From assembly GCA_002694945.1 (NCBI GenBank), contig NZNP01000075.1:7823-22599 (forward strand): DNA of 14,777 nt, read 5' to 3'. A program made the translations under genes and the position numbers. This DNA is from Gammaproteobacteria bacterium (GTDB lineage: Bacteria; Pseudomonadota; Gammaproteobacteria; Pseudomonadales; Azotimanducaceae). Below are positions 1-5,608 of this stretch, piece after piece. The stretch's first letter is position 1; the number at the start of each line of letters is the position of its first letter. The notes under the pieces are model-generated. The model ran no database searches. It was given only the letters and a program-made list of their open reading frames with translations, and had not been told where the DNA came from.

Positions 1-221
1 CTCGATTCGGGCTGTGTTGGTTGAAAATCTAGTAAAGGTGTTTTTTTGTCTTCTTGCAAAGAGGTTTTTGTTGTTTCGGATATTTTGTTTTTCTGTGGAG
101 AAAGCGCCTCTCCTTCTTGGCCGCCTGGAGCAACTCCAATAAACTGTAAATAAAAAGGAATAGCAAGAGTTAGCAAAGCTACTAAGCTAAAAGTTAAAAG
201 AGTTCTTTGAGTGTCATTCAT
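1..221 (-). CDS. yidC: Membrane protein insertase YidC, N-terminal part (gene runs off the window edge)
   Basis: Only the first 73 codons are present, reading leftward from an ATG at 221-219. The peptide starts MNDTQRTLLTFSLVALLTLA, a short polar head followed by a hydrophobic signal-anchor helix (about residues 8-29). A Gln/Glu/Lys/Pro-rich linker follows, as in the start of the periplasmic region of Gram-negative YidC. No insertase core is visible, so the call rests on this N-terminal pattern and on gene order: it directly follows rpmH, rnpA and yidD, the classic cluster that ends in yidC. YidC inserts and folds inner-membrane proteins, alone or with SecYEG. The gap to yidD is 3 nt, so the genes are surely co-transcribed. 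The ribosome-binding site is weak (AGAAAGA). A second ATG at 217 is out of frame and was rejected. Confidence 0.85.
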   Translation of the reverse strand, partial: MNDTQRTLLTFSLVALLTLAIPFYLQFIGVAPGGQEGEALSPQKNKISETTKTSLQEDKKTPLLDFQPTQPES

Positions 222-224
222 GGT

Positions 225-440
225 TTATCTTTCTAAATGAGGATTAAAGGTTTTAAAAAAGGGAGAACAGCTAAGAAGTCGACAGGCTCCAAAGTAAACC
301 CCCAAAAAAGGCCCAAAGGCAAGAATACAATTATACATATATTGAGAGCAGGAAACAGAATATCTGCAACAAGGGGGAAACAAAGGTGAAATTGTTGTCT
401 TATATATTAAAATCACAAAAAGAAAAGTCCTCTTAAGCAC
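225..440 (-). CDS. yidD: YidD, membrane protein insertion efficiency factor (divergent)
   Basis: A 71-aa protein with the YidD layout: a short basic/hydrophobic N-terminal amphipathic segment, then ISPLFPPCCRY and the Cys-Ser-Gln-Tyr block (residues 18-34), a central glycine-containing segment, and RLLSCSPFF near residues 54-62. YidD is a small inner-membrane-associated protein encoded between rnpA and yidC that helps YidC insertion. The start is GTG, inside the last codons of rnpA (8-nt overlap); the next in-frame Met is at residue 35, too late to be useful. A purine-rich AGGGAG lies about 10 nt upstream. The end is unusual: the family's Cys-His-Pro plus Gly-Gly-x-Asp-Pro-Val-Pro tail is replaced by CSPFFKTFNPHLER. 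Identity is firm from context and the N-terminal half. Confidence 0.9.
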   Translation of the reverse strand: MLKRTFLFVILIYKTTISPLFPPCCRYSVSCSQYMYNCILAFGPFLGVYFGACRLLSCSPFFKTFNPHLER

Positions 441-744
441 TCCCTATTAGCTCCCTAAGTTTTAAAAAGTCAGATTTAATACTATGCGTTTTATTGATAG
501 GCCTCAAAGGAAAAACAATTAAAAAAACACAAGGCTTGTTTTTGAATAATTCATTAAAAAAAGATCGACATTGTCTTTTAAAGCGATTTCTTTCAACAGC
601 AGACCCAAGCTTTTTGTTAATAGCAAAGCCTAGAAGGTTTTTTTTTGCAAAAACAAACTTAAATCTTAAACTTGTGGCAGAAAAAGATTTGTTGGGAGAT
701 TCTAAAACAAACAAAAATTGGCGAGAAGTTAAAGATGTTTTCAA
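433..744 (-). CDS. rnpA: Ribonuclease P protein component
   Basis: A 103-aa basic protein, slightly short for RnpA (usually about 110-130). It carries the conserved RNR block (ERNRFKRQCRSFF, residues about 51-63), preceded by the beta-strand GFAINKKLGSAV. RnpA binds the RNase P RNA and helps remove 5' leaders from pre-tRNAs. The reading frame opens with TTG at 744-742, directly after the rpmH stop codon (747-745), so there is no nucleotide between the two genes. The codon just upstream in frame is that stop, which leaves TTG or an internal start as the only options; TTG gives the normal N-terminus (TSLTSRQFLFVL). Translation is probably coupled to rpmH. The 3' end overlaps yidD by 8 nt. Confidence 0.95.
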   Translation of the reverse strand: MKTSLTSRQFLFVLESPNKSFSATSLRFKFVFAKKNLLGFAINKKLGSAVERNRFKRQCRSFFNELFKNKPCVFLIVFPLRPINKTHSIKSDFLKLRELIGSA

Positions 745-888
745 TTACTCATCACTAACAGTTAGTTTTTTTCTACCCTTTTTTCTGCGGCTTGTTAAAA
801 CAGCCTGGCCAGAAGAAGAGGCAGCACGCTTTCTAAAACCATGTTTGTTTTTTCTTTTACGATTACTTATATGAACAGTTGTTTTCAT
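745..888 (-). CDS. rpmH: 50S ribosomal protein L34
   Basis: A 47-aa, strongly basic protein. The family signature is clear: [20 protein letters not shown] then [12 protein letters not shown]34 is a small protein of the large ribosomal subunit, buried in 23S rRNA. The N-terminus ([15 protein letters not shown]) departs from the common MKRTYQPS start, and the protein ends with an acidic SDE. A plus-strand frame covering this stretch is only its shadow. The gene sits at the head of the rpmH-rnpA-yidD-yidC cluster, with a good promoter just upstream (-10 TATAAT at 912-907), giving a leader of only about a dozen nucleotides. In many bacteria rpmH lies next to dnaA; here queF, a small ORF, ssb and a two-component system intervene. 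Confidence 0.97.
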   Translation of the reverse strand: MKTTVHISNRKRKNKHGFRKRAASSSGQAVLTSRRKKGRKKLTVSDE

Positions 889-906
889 CTTTTAATATCC
901 CGCTTA

Positions 907-936
907 ATTATAGTATAATTTATTAAGAAAAAGTAA
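907..936 (-). promoter_or_regulatory. Probable promoter of the rpmH-rnpA-yidD-yidC cluster
   Basis: On the minus strand there is a perfect -10 hexamer TATAAT (plus coordinates 912-907) and a -35-like TTACTT (936-931) separated by 18 nt. The predicted transcription start near 900 leaves a 5' leader of about 12 nt before the rpmH ATG. The sequence lies in the 60-nt gap between queF and rpmH. The -35 match is partial, so this rests mainly on the -10 element and position. Confidence 0.45.
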
Positions 937-948
937 CACAAAGCCACA

Positions 949-1311
949 TTACAAATTGTCTTCAACAAAAACTTCTGTTTTAATGCCACCGCGCGGCTTA
1001 AAGTCACCAAGAACGCTGATTTTTTTTGGGCAGCAGGCCTTTTTGAAGTCTTCTAAAATTTTATTTGTCACGTGTTCATGAAAAATTCCCAGGTTTCTAA
1101 ACTTAACAATGTATAATTTAAGAGATTTTAGCTCCACTATTCCTTTTTGCGGAACATATTCAATATTAATGGTTCCAAAATCAGGAAGCCCTGTTCGAGG
1201 ACAAACGCAATTAAACTCAGGAATAGATATTCTAATAACGTAGTCGCGGTGAGCGTTGTCGTTATTAACAACCTCTAGGTCTTTATATGTTGGGGACGTT
1301 TCTTCAGACAT
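949..1311 (-). CDS. queF: NADPH-dependent 7-cyano-7-deazaguanine reductase (preQ0 reductase)
   Basis: QueF reduces the nitrile of preQ0 to the aminomethyl group of preQ1, a late step of queuosine tRNA modification before insertion into tRNA. This is the short, single-domain (YkvM-type) form of 120 aa. Counting from the ATG used here, the catalytic Cys-Pro-x-Thr-Gly block is at residues 37-41 (Cys37), with the paired Asp44 in PDFG. The family motif ELKSLKLY is at 60-67, and FHEH, which holds the conserved His-Glu, is at 77-80. The frame extends 5 codons further upstream to a TTG at 1326, but that would begin at the base of the hairpin at 1326-1351; the ATG at 1311 gives a normal family length. 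Neither start has a good Shine-Dalgarno sequence. No other queuosine gene is nearby. Confidence 0.93.
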   Translation of the reverse strand: MSEETSPTYKDLEVVNNDNAHRDYVIRISIPEFNCVCPRTGLPDFGTINIEYVPQKGIVELKSLKLYIVKFRNLGIFHEHVTNKILEDFKKACCPKKISVLGDFKPRGGIKTEVFVEDNL

Positions 1312-1325
1312 TTTGCAAGCAAACA

Positions 1326-1351
1326 AAAAAGGGCTGAGAACAGCCCTTTTT
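1326..1351 (-). terminator. Rho-independent terminator hairpin (possibly attenuator) between a small gene and queF
   Basis: An 11-bp perfect stem (AAAAAGGGCTG paired with CAGCCCTTTTT) with a 4-nt loop. Read on the minus strand it lies 6 nt after the stop of the small secreted protein gene and ends in a run of T, which fits a rho-independent terminator. Because the stem is flanked by A and T runs it could work in both directions. The queF ATG lies only 14 nt further on, so queF must be transcribed through this hairpin or from a promoter overlapping it. Confidence 0.75.
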
Positions 1352-1357
1352 ATAATT

Positions 1358-1585
1358 TTATTTTCCTCTCATGGGGCGCCTTGTTTTTTTTCTTCTAATG
1401 TGCCTTCTTCTTTTCATAACCGAATCTTTTTCTTCAATAGCGCCTTTAGAAATTTTAGCTTCTCCTCGATTAAACGCTGTTGAAAAGATTAAGTCAGGAG
1501 CAATGGTTACCTTGTGAGCATACGAGGCTCTAGAAAAACCCATAGAAAACAAAACTAATAATATTAAAATACTTTTTTTATTCAT
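1358..1585 (-). CDS. Small secreted basic protein of unknown function
   Basis: I do not recognise a family. The 75-aa product starts with a clear Sec signal peptide: MNKK, a hydrophobic core ILILLVLFSMGF, and a likely cleavage after Ala-Ser-Tyr-Ala near residue 23. The mature part would be about 52 residues: a short hydrophobic stretch (VTIAPDLIFSTAF), a mixed charged middle, and a dense Arg/Lys tail of about 18 residues (KRRRHIRRKKTRRPMRGK). Such a tail fits nucleic-acid, LPS or anionic-polymer binding, but that is inference. The ATG is supported by AGGGGG 8 nt upstream. It stands between ssb (97-nt gap) and queF, and a strong hairpin follows its stop, so it looks like its own transcription unit. 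It has no cysteine after the signal and is not a lipoprotein. Confidence 0.7.
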   Translation of the reverse strand: MNKKSILILLVLFSMGFSRASYAHKVTIAPDLIFSTAFNRGEAKISKGAIEEKDSVMKRRRHIRRKKTRRPMRGK

Positions 1586-1665
1586 CTTATTATCCCCCTA
1601 ACAGAGAAAGTTTATATTCATTACTAATATATAACAACCTAAATGTAAAATAAAAGCAAAAAATA

Positions 1666-1678
1666 TTACAAATTGTAA
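1666..1678. promoter_or_regulatory. Possible operator: 13-bp AT-rich palindrome
   Basis: TTACAAATTGTAA is a perfect inverted repeat of 6-bp arms around one central base, 5 nt past the ssb stop codon and about 80 nt upstream of the small secreted protein gene. It could be a regulator-binding site for that gene. AT-rich palindromes arise easily by chance in this composition, so support is weak. Confidence 0.2.
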
Positions 1679-1682
1679 CAAG

Positions 1683-2054
1683 TTATTTTTTAGAAGCATC
1701 TGAGCTTTTCCATTCAAGAGGAGTAATGCTTGAACATAAAATTTCGGTAACCTTAACGGTTCTGTTTTCTTTGTCTTGCCAGGTTCGTGATGTTAGTTTT
1801 CCCTCTATACAAACAAGCTGTCCTTTGTGTAGGTATTCTTGAGCAAAGTCAGCAAGACGCTCCCAAGCAACAACATTGTGCCACTCTGTTTTGTTTATTT
1901 GCTCGCCATTTTGAGACCAAGACTCGTTAGTTGCCAGGGAAAAGCTTGTAACAGGTTTTCCTGAAGAGGTATATCTTCCCTCAGGCTTAGCTCCAAGATG
2001 ACCGACAAGAATAACTTTATTTATACTATTTTTTTGCATAGAGATAATTTGCAT
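1683..2054 (-). CDS. ssb: Single-stranded DNA-binding protein, short form lacking the acidic tail
   Basis: The OB fold is clear: NKVILVGHLGAKPEGRYTSS at residues 12-31, FSLATNE, the TEWHNVVAWERLADFAQEYL block (55-74), KGQLVCIEGKL and the RTWQD strand. SSB coats single-stranded DNA in replication, repair and recombination. The protein is only 123 aa (118 if the second Met at 2039 is used), against about 150-180 for most replicative SSBs. It stops right after the OB fold with EWKSSDASKK. The low-complexity linker and the acidic tip (consensus DDDIPF) that recruits partner proteins are missing. I saw no frameshifted extension downstream. It lies 26 nt after the histidine kinase gene and reads the same way, so it is probably the last gene of the dnaA operon. 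It may be this organism's only SSB or a second, specialised copy. Confidence 0.93.
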   Translation of the reverse strand: MQIISMQKNSINKVILVGHLGAKPEGRYTSSGKPVTSFSLATNESWSQNGEQINKTEWHNVVAWERLADFAQEYLHKGQLVCIEGKLTSRTWQDKENRTVKVTEILCSSITPLEWKSSDASKK

Positions 2055-2080
2055 AGAGGAAAAAGTAAAAGCAAGAAAAT

Positions 2081-3469
2081 TTATTTTTTAGGAAAGCAGA
2101 GGGTAATGGTAACGCCTGGTGTTTCTTTGTTGTTGCAAAGCTTTAAGTTCCCCCCATGGGCCATAACAACTTTATTGCTTATTGAAAGGCCAAGGCCAAA
2201 GCCAGACGTTTGTCTGTTTGGACCACGAACAAAAGCTTTTGTGATTTCTTTTTGCAGGTCTTCAGGAATTCCTGGGCCAGAGTCTACAACCTCAACGTTG
2301 CAGAACACTTCATCTTCAAAGGCATTAACATAAATAGGGGAATCCGCAGGACCATATTTATAAGCATTTTCAATTAAGTTTTTAATTGCTATTGCGCTTT
2401 TAATAGAATCAATATTTGCTGAAAGTTCGTTTTTAATAGAAACTCTGACGTTTTTCACAAAAGTAAGTTCAAGGGCCTGTTTTATTACATCACCAATTTT
2501 GGCATTTTCTAGCTTTAGGTTTGAGTAAGGAGAAGACATTTTATCAGATAGCAAAATGTTGGTAATTATAGAATCAAGAGACTTGATTTGCTTATCAATT
2601 TTATCAATTTTTTTATGAGGGGGAATCATAGCTAAGAGCAGTCGAATTTTAGCCAGAGGAGATCGAAGCTCGTGGCTAACTTCTGACAAAAGTCTTTCTT
2701 TCTGTTTAAGAAGGTTTTTAATATCATCTATCAATTTATTAAGATTTTTTGAAAGCTTTGCTAATTCATCGCTGCCAATAACTTTAATTTTAGAGTCTAA
2801 GTCTCCACCTTCTAAATCAATAATTCTTTTTTCAATCAAGCTGATAGGAGCTAAAAAACGACGAACCATTAAATATAAAAAAAACAAAAAAGCAAACAAC
2901 AAAACAACAATAGGGACAACGTTAAAATTGTTTGCTGGGTCAACATACCCAATTGTTAAAAGATACTGAAAAGGGTTTTCAACCACGAGGGTGGCCTGAT
3001 ATTGGTCTTTTCCATCAAAAAAGTCACCAAAAGAAACATAAGAAGGAAACTCAATGTTGTGCCTTTGCCCCAAATCTTCAGAGTCTGAATAGCTAACATA
3101 GTCACACAAAGCAGGTCGAGGGTTGCTTTTCCAGTTTGACCAATAAATAAGAGAATCGTTTTCACATAGAGTGTCTAGGTCAGCATAATAAATGACGCAG
3201 TTTAGCTGCAAGTTTTCTAATTCTTTTTGAAGCTTTACGGTGTCTGGAGGAGAACCCCAAGAACTTACAAGCTTATAATGATAGTATGCGTCATGAGCAT
3301 CTAAAATATTGTCGCTTTCTGTAAAAGACCAGTTAAAAACATAATAGGCAGAAAAAAGTAAAACAAACCCGGCAACAAAAAATAAAATTCCTAAGCGACC
3401 AAAAAGAGTCGTAAACCACCAAACAGCAGTCTCTTTAAACCAAAAAGTAAAGGGTTTATAAAATTTCAT
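2081..3469 (-). CDS. Membrane sensor histidine kinase (HAMP, HisKA, HATPase), partner of the adjacent response regulator
   Basis: A 462-aa classic sensor kinase. It has a cytoplasmic N-terminus, TM1 at about 25-46, a periplasmic sensor region at about 47-183, TM2 at about 184-202 and a HAMP linker at about 203-255. The dimerisation/phosphoacceptor helix contains the H-box SHELRSPLAK with His266. The ATPase has the N-box (NLIENAYKYG, 364-373), G1 (DSGPGIP, 396-402), an F-box Phe413 and G2 (GFGLGLS, 423-429), so every catalytic motif is intact. The periplasmic part has three cysteines (91, 102, 122) and many aromatics; I do not recognise its ligand. The general type is like CpxA/EnvZ. It begins 5 nt after the response regulator, so the two form a cognate pair. 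Its place between dnaA and ssb suggests co-expression with replication genes. Confidence 0.95.
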   Translation of the reverse strand: MKFYKPFTFWFKETAVWWFTTLFGRLGILFFVAGFVLLFSAYYVFNWSFTESDNILDAHDAYYHYKLVSSWGSPPDTVKLQKELENLQLNCVIYYADLDTLCENDSLIYWSNWKSNPRPALCDYVSYSDSEDLGQRHNIEFPSYVSFGDFFDGKDQYQATLVVENPFQYLLTIGYVDPANNFNVVPIVVLLFAFLFFLYLMVRRFLAPISLIEKRIIDLEGGDLDSKIKVIGSDELAKLSKNLNKLIDDIKNLLKQKERLLSEVSHELRSPLAKIRLLLAMIPPHKKIDKIDKQIKSLDSIITNILLSDKMSSPYSNLKLENAKIGDVIKQALELTFVKNVRVSIKNELSANIDSIKSAIAIKNLIENAYKYGPADSPIYVNAFEDEVFCNVEVVDSGPGIPEDLQKEITKAFVRGPNRQTSGFGLGLSISNKVVMAHGGNLKLCNNKETPGVTITLCFPKK

Positions 3470-3474
3470 ACTCG

Positions 3475-4164
3475 TTATTTTTTTTGTTTTGCAACAAACT
3501 TATATCCCACCCCATGAATGGTTTTTAAAAAGCGAGTTTTGTTTGGAGTTTCGCCGAGCTTGTTTCTAAGGCGGCTCACAAGAACGTCTACAGATCTATC
3601 AAATGTTTGCCACTGAATTCCCCGAAGATTTTCTACCAAAAACTCCCTATCAAGCACCTCGTTGTTGTTGTCAATAAATAACGTGAGCGCCTCAAACTCA
3701 GAGGTAGAAAGATGAACAACCTCGCCATCTAAAACAACCTCTTCTTTTACTTTGTCAACAATCAAGTCGTTAAACTCAACAACATCAACCATAGAGTTAG
3801 AGAATTTTACTCGTCTTAAAATAGATTGAACTCTCGCAATAAGTTCTTGTGGTTCAAAAGGCTTTGGTAAATAGTCGTCAGCTCCAAGCTCAAGGCCAAC
3901 AACCTTATCTGAAACATCTCCTTTTGCGGTTAGCATCATAACGGGAACCTCTGAGTGCTCTCTAATTTTTCGAAGAACGTTTAAACCGTCCATTTCTGGC
4001 ATCATTATATCAAGCAAAACAAGATCTACAGAGTTTTTTTGTAAAAACTCTAAAGCCTCCAAAGGATTGTGATAAATTTGTACGCTGTATTTGTGGTCAG
4101 TTAAAAATTCACTTAAAAGACCTGTCATTTCAGCGTCATCATCTATAATTAATATTGTAGGCAT
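3475..4164 (-). CDS. OmpR/PhoB-family DNA-binding response regulator
   Basis: A 229-aa protein with two domains. The receiver (1-118) has the acidic pocket Asp8-Asp9-Asp10, the phosphoacceptor Asp52 in LLDIMMPEMDG, Thr79 and Lys101 (LPKPF). The C-terminal winged helix (about 130-227) contains RSVDVLVSRLRNKLG and the wing HGVGYKFV typical of the OmpR/PhoB group. Phosphorylated by the kinase encoded 5 nt downstream, it should bind DNA as a dimer and control transcription; targets are unknown. Its Shine-Dalgarno AAGGAG (4175-4170) overlaps the stop codon of dnaA (4176-4174) with 5 nt to the ATG. This is strong evidence that dnaA and this gene are translated from one mRNA. Overall similarity looks closest to CpxR/OmpR types, but I would not give it a symbol. 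Confidence 0.96.
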   Translation of the reverse strand: MPTILIIDDDAEMTGLLSEFLTDHKYSVQIYHNPLEALEFLQKNSVDLVLLDIMMPEMDGLNVLRKIREHSEVPVMMLTAKGDVSDKVVGLELGADDYLPKPFEPQELIARVQSILRRVKFSNSMVDVVEFNDLIVDKVKEEVVLDGEVVHLSTSEFEALTLFIDNNNEVLDREFLVENLRGIQWQTFDRSVDVLVSRLRNKLGETPNKTRFLKTIHGVGYKFVAKQKK

Positions 4165-4169
4165 TTATA

Positions 4170-4175
4170 CTCCTT
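4170..4175 (-). promoter_or_regulatory. Strong ribosome-binding site of the response regulator, overlapping the dnaA stop
   Basis: On the minus strand the sequence reads TAAGGAGTATAAATG: the dnaA stop TAA shares two bases with a perfect AAGGAG, and the regulator's ATG follows 5 nt later. Most genes here have weak Shine-Dalgarno sequences, so this one stands out and ties the regulator's translation to dnaA. Confidence 0.8.
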
Positions 4176-5511
4176 ATTGTAATTGGTTTTTAATTTCTTT
4201 AATTGTTTTTTTAAAGTGAGAATCTTGTCTCAGCTTTTCTTCAACGGTTTTGCAAGAATGAATAACAGTTGAGTGATCTCGATTTCCAAAATGTTTTCCT
4301 ATAATATCAAGAGAGCTATCTGTTACTTCTCTAGATAAAAACATGGCAACCTGTCTAGCGAGAGCAACGTCCATAACGCGACTTTTCCCATAAAGCTTTT
4401 TTTCTGTCACCTGAAAAGAAGAGGCCACCTCTTGTCCTATTTTTTTTAAGGATGTTTTTTTAACAGCTTTTTCTCCAAGAAGCCCCTTAATTACTTTTTT
4501 TGCTAAATCAATAGTTACGTCAGATCGCGTTAACGATGAAAGAGCAAGAAGCTTAACTAGCGCCCCCTCCATCATTCTGATATCATCTTTAATTGACTCT
4601 GCTAAAAACTCAGTCACATCATAGGGAATGTTTAGTTTTTCGTTTTCAGCTTTTTTCATTAAAATGGCAATGCGCGTTTCAAGGTCGGGAGGCTGTATAT
4701 CAACAATTAGCCCTGACTGAAAGCGAGAAACAAGCCTTTCTTTTAGATGAGTAAGTTCATTGGGGTGGCGATCAGTTGTTAAAATAATTTGTTTTCCCTG
4801 CTGAAAAAGATCATTAAATAGATGAAAAAACTGCTCTTGAGTTTGTTCTTTTGTTTGAAAAAACTGCACATCATCAACAAGCAACACGTCAACCTTTCGA
4901 TATGATTGAGCAAATTGAGTAGACTTGTTATTTTGAATTGAAAAAATAAAATCATGCATAAACTTTTCACTTGTAACATAAATAACACGCAAGCTAGGCT
5001 GATTGTTTAAAATATGATTTCCTATTGCTTGAATTAGGTGTGTTTTTCCAAGCCCTGGATTGCTATAAACCAGTAAAGGGTTAAAAGGGGTTTGCCCTGG
5101 GCCATCAGCAACAGAAGACGCGGCTGCTTTTGCAAACTGATTTCCCTTGCCCTCTATAAAGTTTGTAAACGTATATCTAACATTAAGGCGCGAGGCTCTA
5201 TGAAAAGTATTGGGAATAAGCTTTTCTGCTCTTTCCTCTGGGGTAGAGTCTGCTTTTTCAGGCTTAACTAGGATGCTGTAGTTAACGCTAAGTTCGCGTC
5301 CAAAAAACTTTTTTAAAGACTTATTTATAAGCTGTCCATATTTGTTTTCTATCCATTCGTAGTGGAAACGGTTAGGAACTTGTAGCGTAATTTGCTCAAA
5401 GTCTGCGCTCATAAACGTTAAATCAGAAAACCATGTTTGATATGCTTGAAACGAAACGCTTTTTTTGATCTCTTTTTTACATTCTTGCCAAATTTTTTTA
5501 TTTTCATCCAT
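4174..5511 (-). CDS. dnaA: Chromosomal replication initiator protein DnaA
   Basis: A 445-aa DnaA with all four domains. Domain I (1-80) includes the YQTWFSDL helix. A very short linker domain II (about 82-105) follows. The AAA+ domain III runs to about 345, with Walker A around 150-157, Walker B LLVDDVQFF (210-218), sensor 1 TTDRHPNEL, box VII ERLVSRFQSGL and sensor 2 near Arg312. Domain IV carries the DNA-binding signature RDHSTVIHSC (411-420). DnaA-ATP binds 9-mer boxes at oriC and opens the origin. The P-loop is atypical: YSNPGLGKTHL instead of the usual YGGxGLGKTHL, although Gly-Leu-Gly-Lys-Thr is kept. The start ATG has no clear Shine-Dalgarno sequence. The gene heads a probable dnaA-regulator-kinase-ssb operon and diverges from the plus-strand genes at 5609. 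Confidence 0.98.
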   Translation of the reverse strand: MDENKKIWQECKKEIKKSVSFQAYQTWFSDLTFMSADFEQITLQVPNRFHYEWIENKYGQLINKSLKKFFGRELSVNYSILVKPEKADSTPEERAEKLIPNTFHRASRLNVRYTFTNFIEGKGNQFAKAAASSVADGPGQTPFNPLLVYSNPGLGKTHLIQAIGNHILNNQPSLRVIYVTSEKFMHDFIFSIQNNKSTQFAQSYRKVDVLLVDDVQFFQTKEQTQEQFFHLFNDLFQQGKQIILTTDRHPNELTHLKERLVSRFQSGLIVDIQPPDLETRIAILMKKAENEKLNIPYDVTEFLAESIKDDIRMMEGALVKLLALSSLTRSDVTIDLAKKVIKGLLGEKAVKKTSLKKIGQEVASSFQVTEKKLYGKSRVMDVALARQVAMFLSREVTDSSLDIIGKHFGNRDHSTVIHSCKTVEEKLRQDSHFKKTIKEIKNQLQ

Positions 5512-5529
5512 TGATATAAGCAGCCCAAG

Positions 5530-5549
5530 TTATTAACAAATTATAAACA
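5530..5549 (+). promoter_or_regulatory. Two tandem DnaA-box-like 9-mers upstream of dnaA
   Basis: TTATTAACA (5530-5538) and TTATAAACA (5541-5549) lie in direct repeat, 11 bp apart start to start, about one helical turn. Each differs from the DnaA-box consensus TTATNCACA only at the sixth base (A for C). The second overlaps the candidate -10 of the dnaA promoter. This arrangement fits autorepression of dnaA or part of a small origin. Single-mismatch boxes in AT-rich DNA can be accidental. Confidence 0.35.
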
Positions 5550-5568
5550 TTATTGTATCATCGATTAA
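5540..5568 (-). promoter_or_regulatory. Candidate dnaA promoter
   Basis: On the minus strand there is a perfect TATAAT (plus coordinates 5545-5540) and a weak -35 TTAATC (5568-5563) separated by 17 nt. It would start transcription near 5533, about 20 nt before the dnaA ATG. The -10 is convincing and the -35 matches only half of the consensus. Confidence 0.4.
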
Positions 5569-5608
5569 TTTAAAATAACTTTTATATGTTATTTATACCT
5601 AATTATTT

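Larger units (their letters stand above)
5512..5608. other. Divergent dnaA intergenic region, possible replication origin segment
   Basis: This 97-bp, very AT-rich gap separates the leftward dnaA operon from rightward genes. All five kilobases to the left are coded leftward and the next four kilobases rightward, as expected around an origin where genes point away from it. It holds the two DnaA-like boxes and the dnaA promoter described separately, plus AT-only tracts (for example 5564-5578) that could melt easily. It is short for an oriC and has no perfect DnaA box, so the true origin may lie elsewhere. I saw no clean promoter for the rightward genes, although several -10-like sequences (TATATG, TATACC) occur at 5583-5599. 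Confidence 0.3.

Noticed and set aside
494..874. 126-codon plus-strand frame opposite rnpA and rpmH
   Set aside because: It is the antisense shadow of two certain genes, low in complexity, with no start context or recognisable domain.
1312..1326. Upstream TTG start for queF
   Set aside because: It would begin at the foot of the terminator hairpin and add five residues not typical of the family; the ATG at 1311 is the better choice.
1309..1360. preQ1 riboswitch upstream of queF
   Set aside because: The only structure is a perfect stem with a 4-nt loop; the larger C/U-containing loop and A-rich pseudoknot tail of the class I aptamer are absent.
1256..1483. Plus-strand frame across the queF start and the small secreted gene
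   Set aside because: It crosses the hairpin terminator and two genes on the other strand; composition is that of a shadow frame.
1998..2333. Plus-strand frame opposite the ssb start and kinase end
   Set aside because: Antisense to conserved HATPase codons; no sign of selection in this frame.
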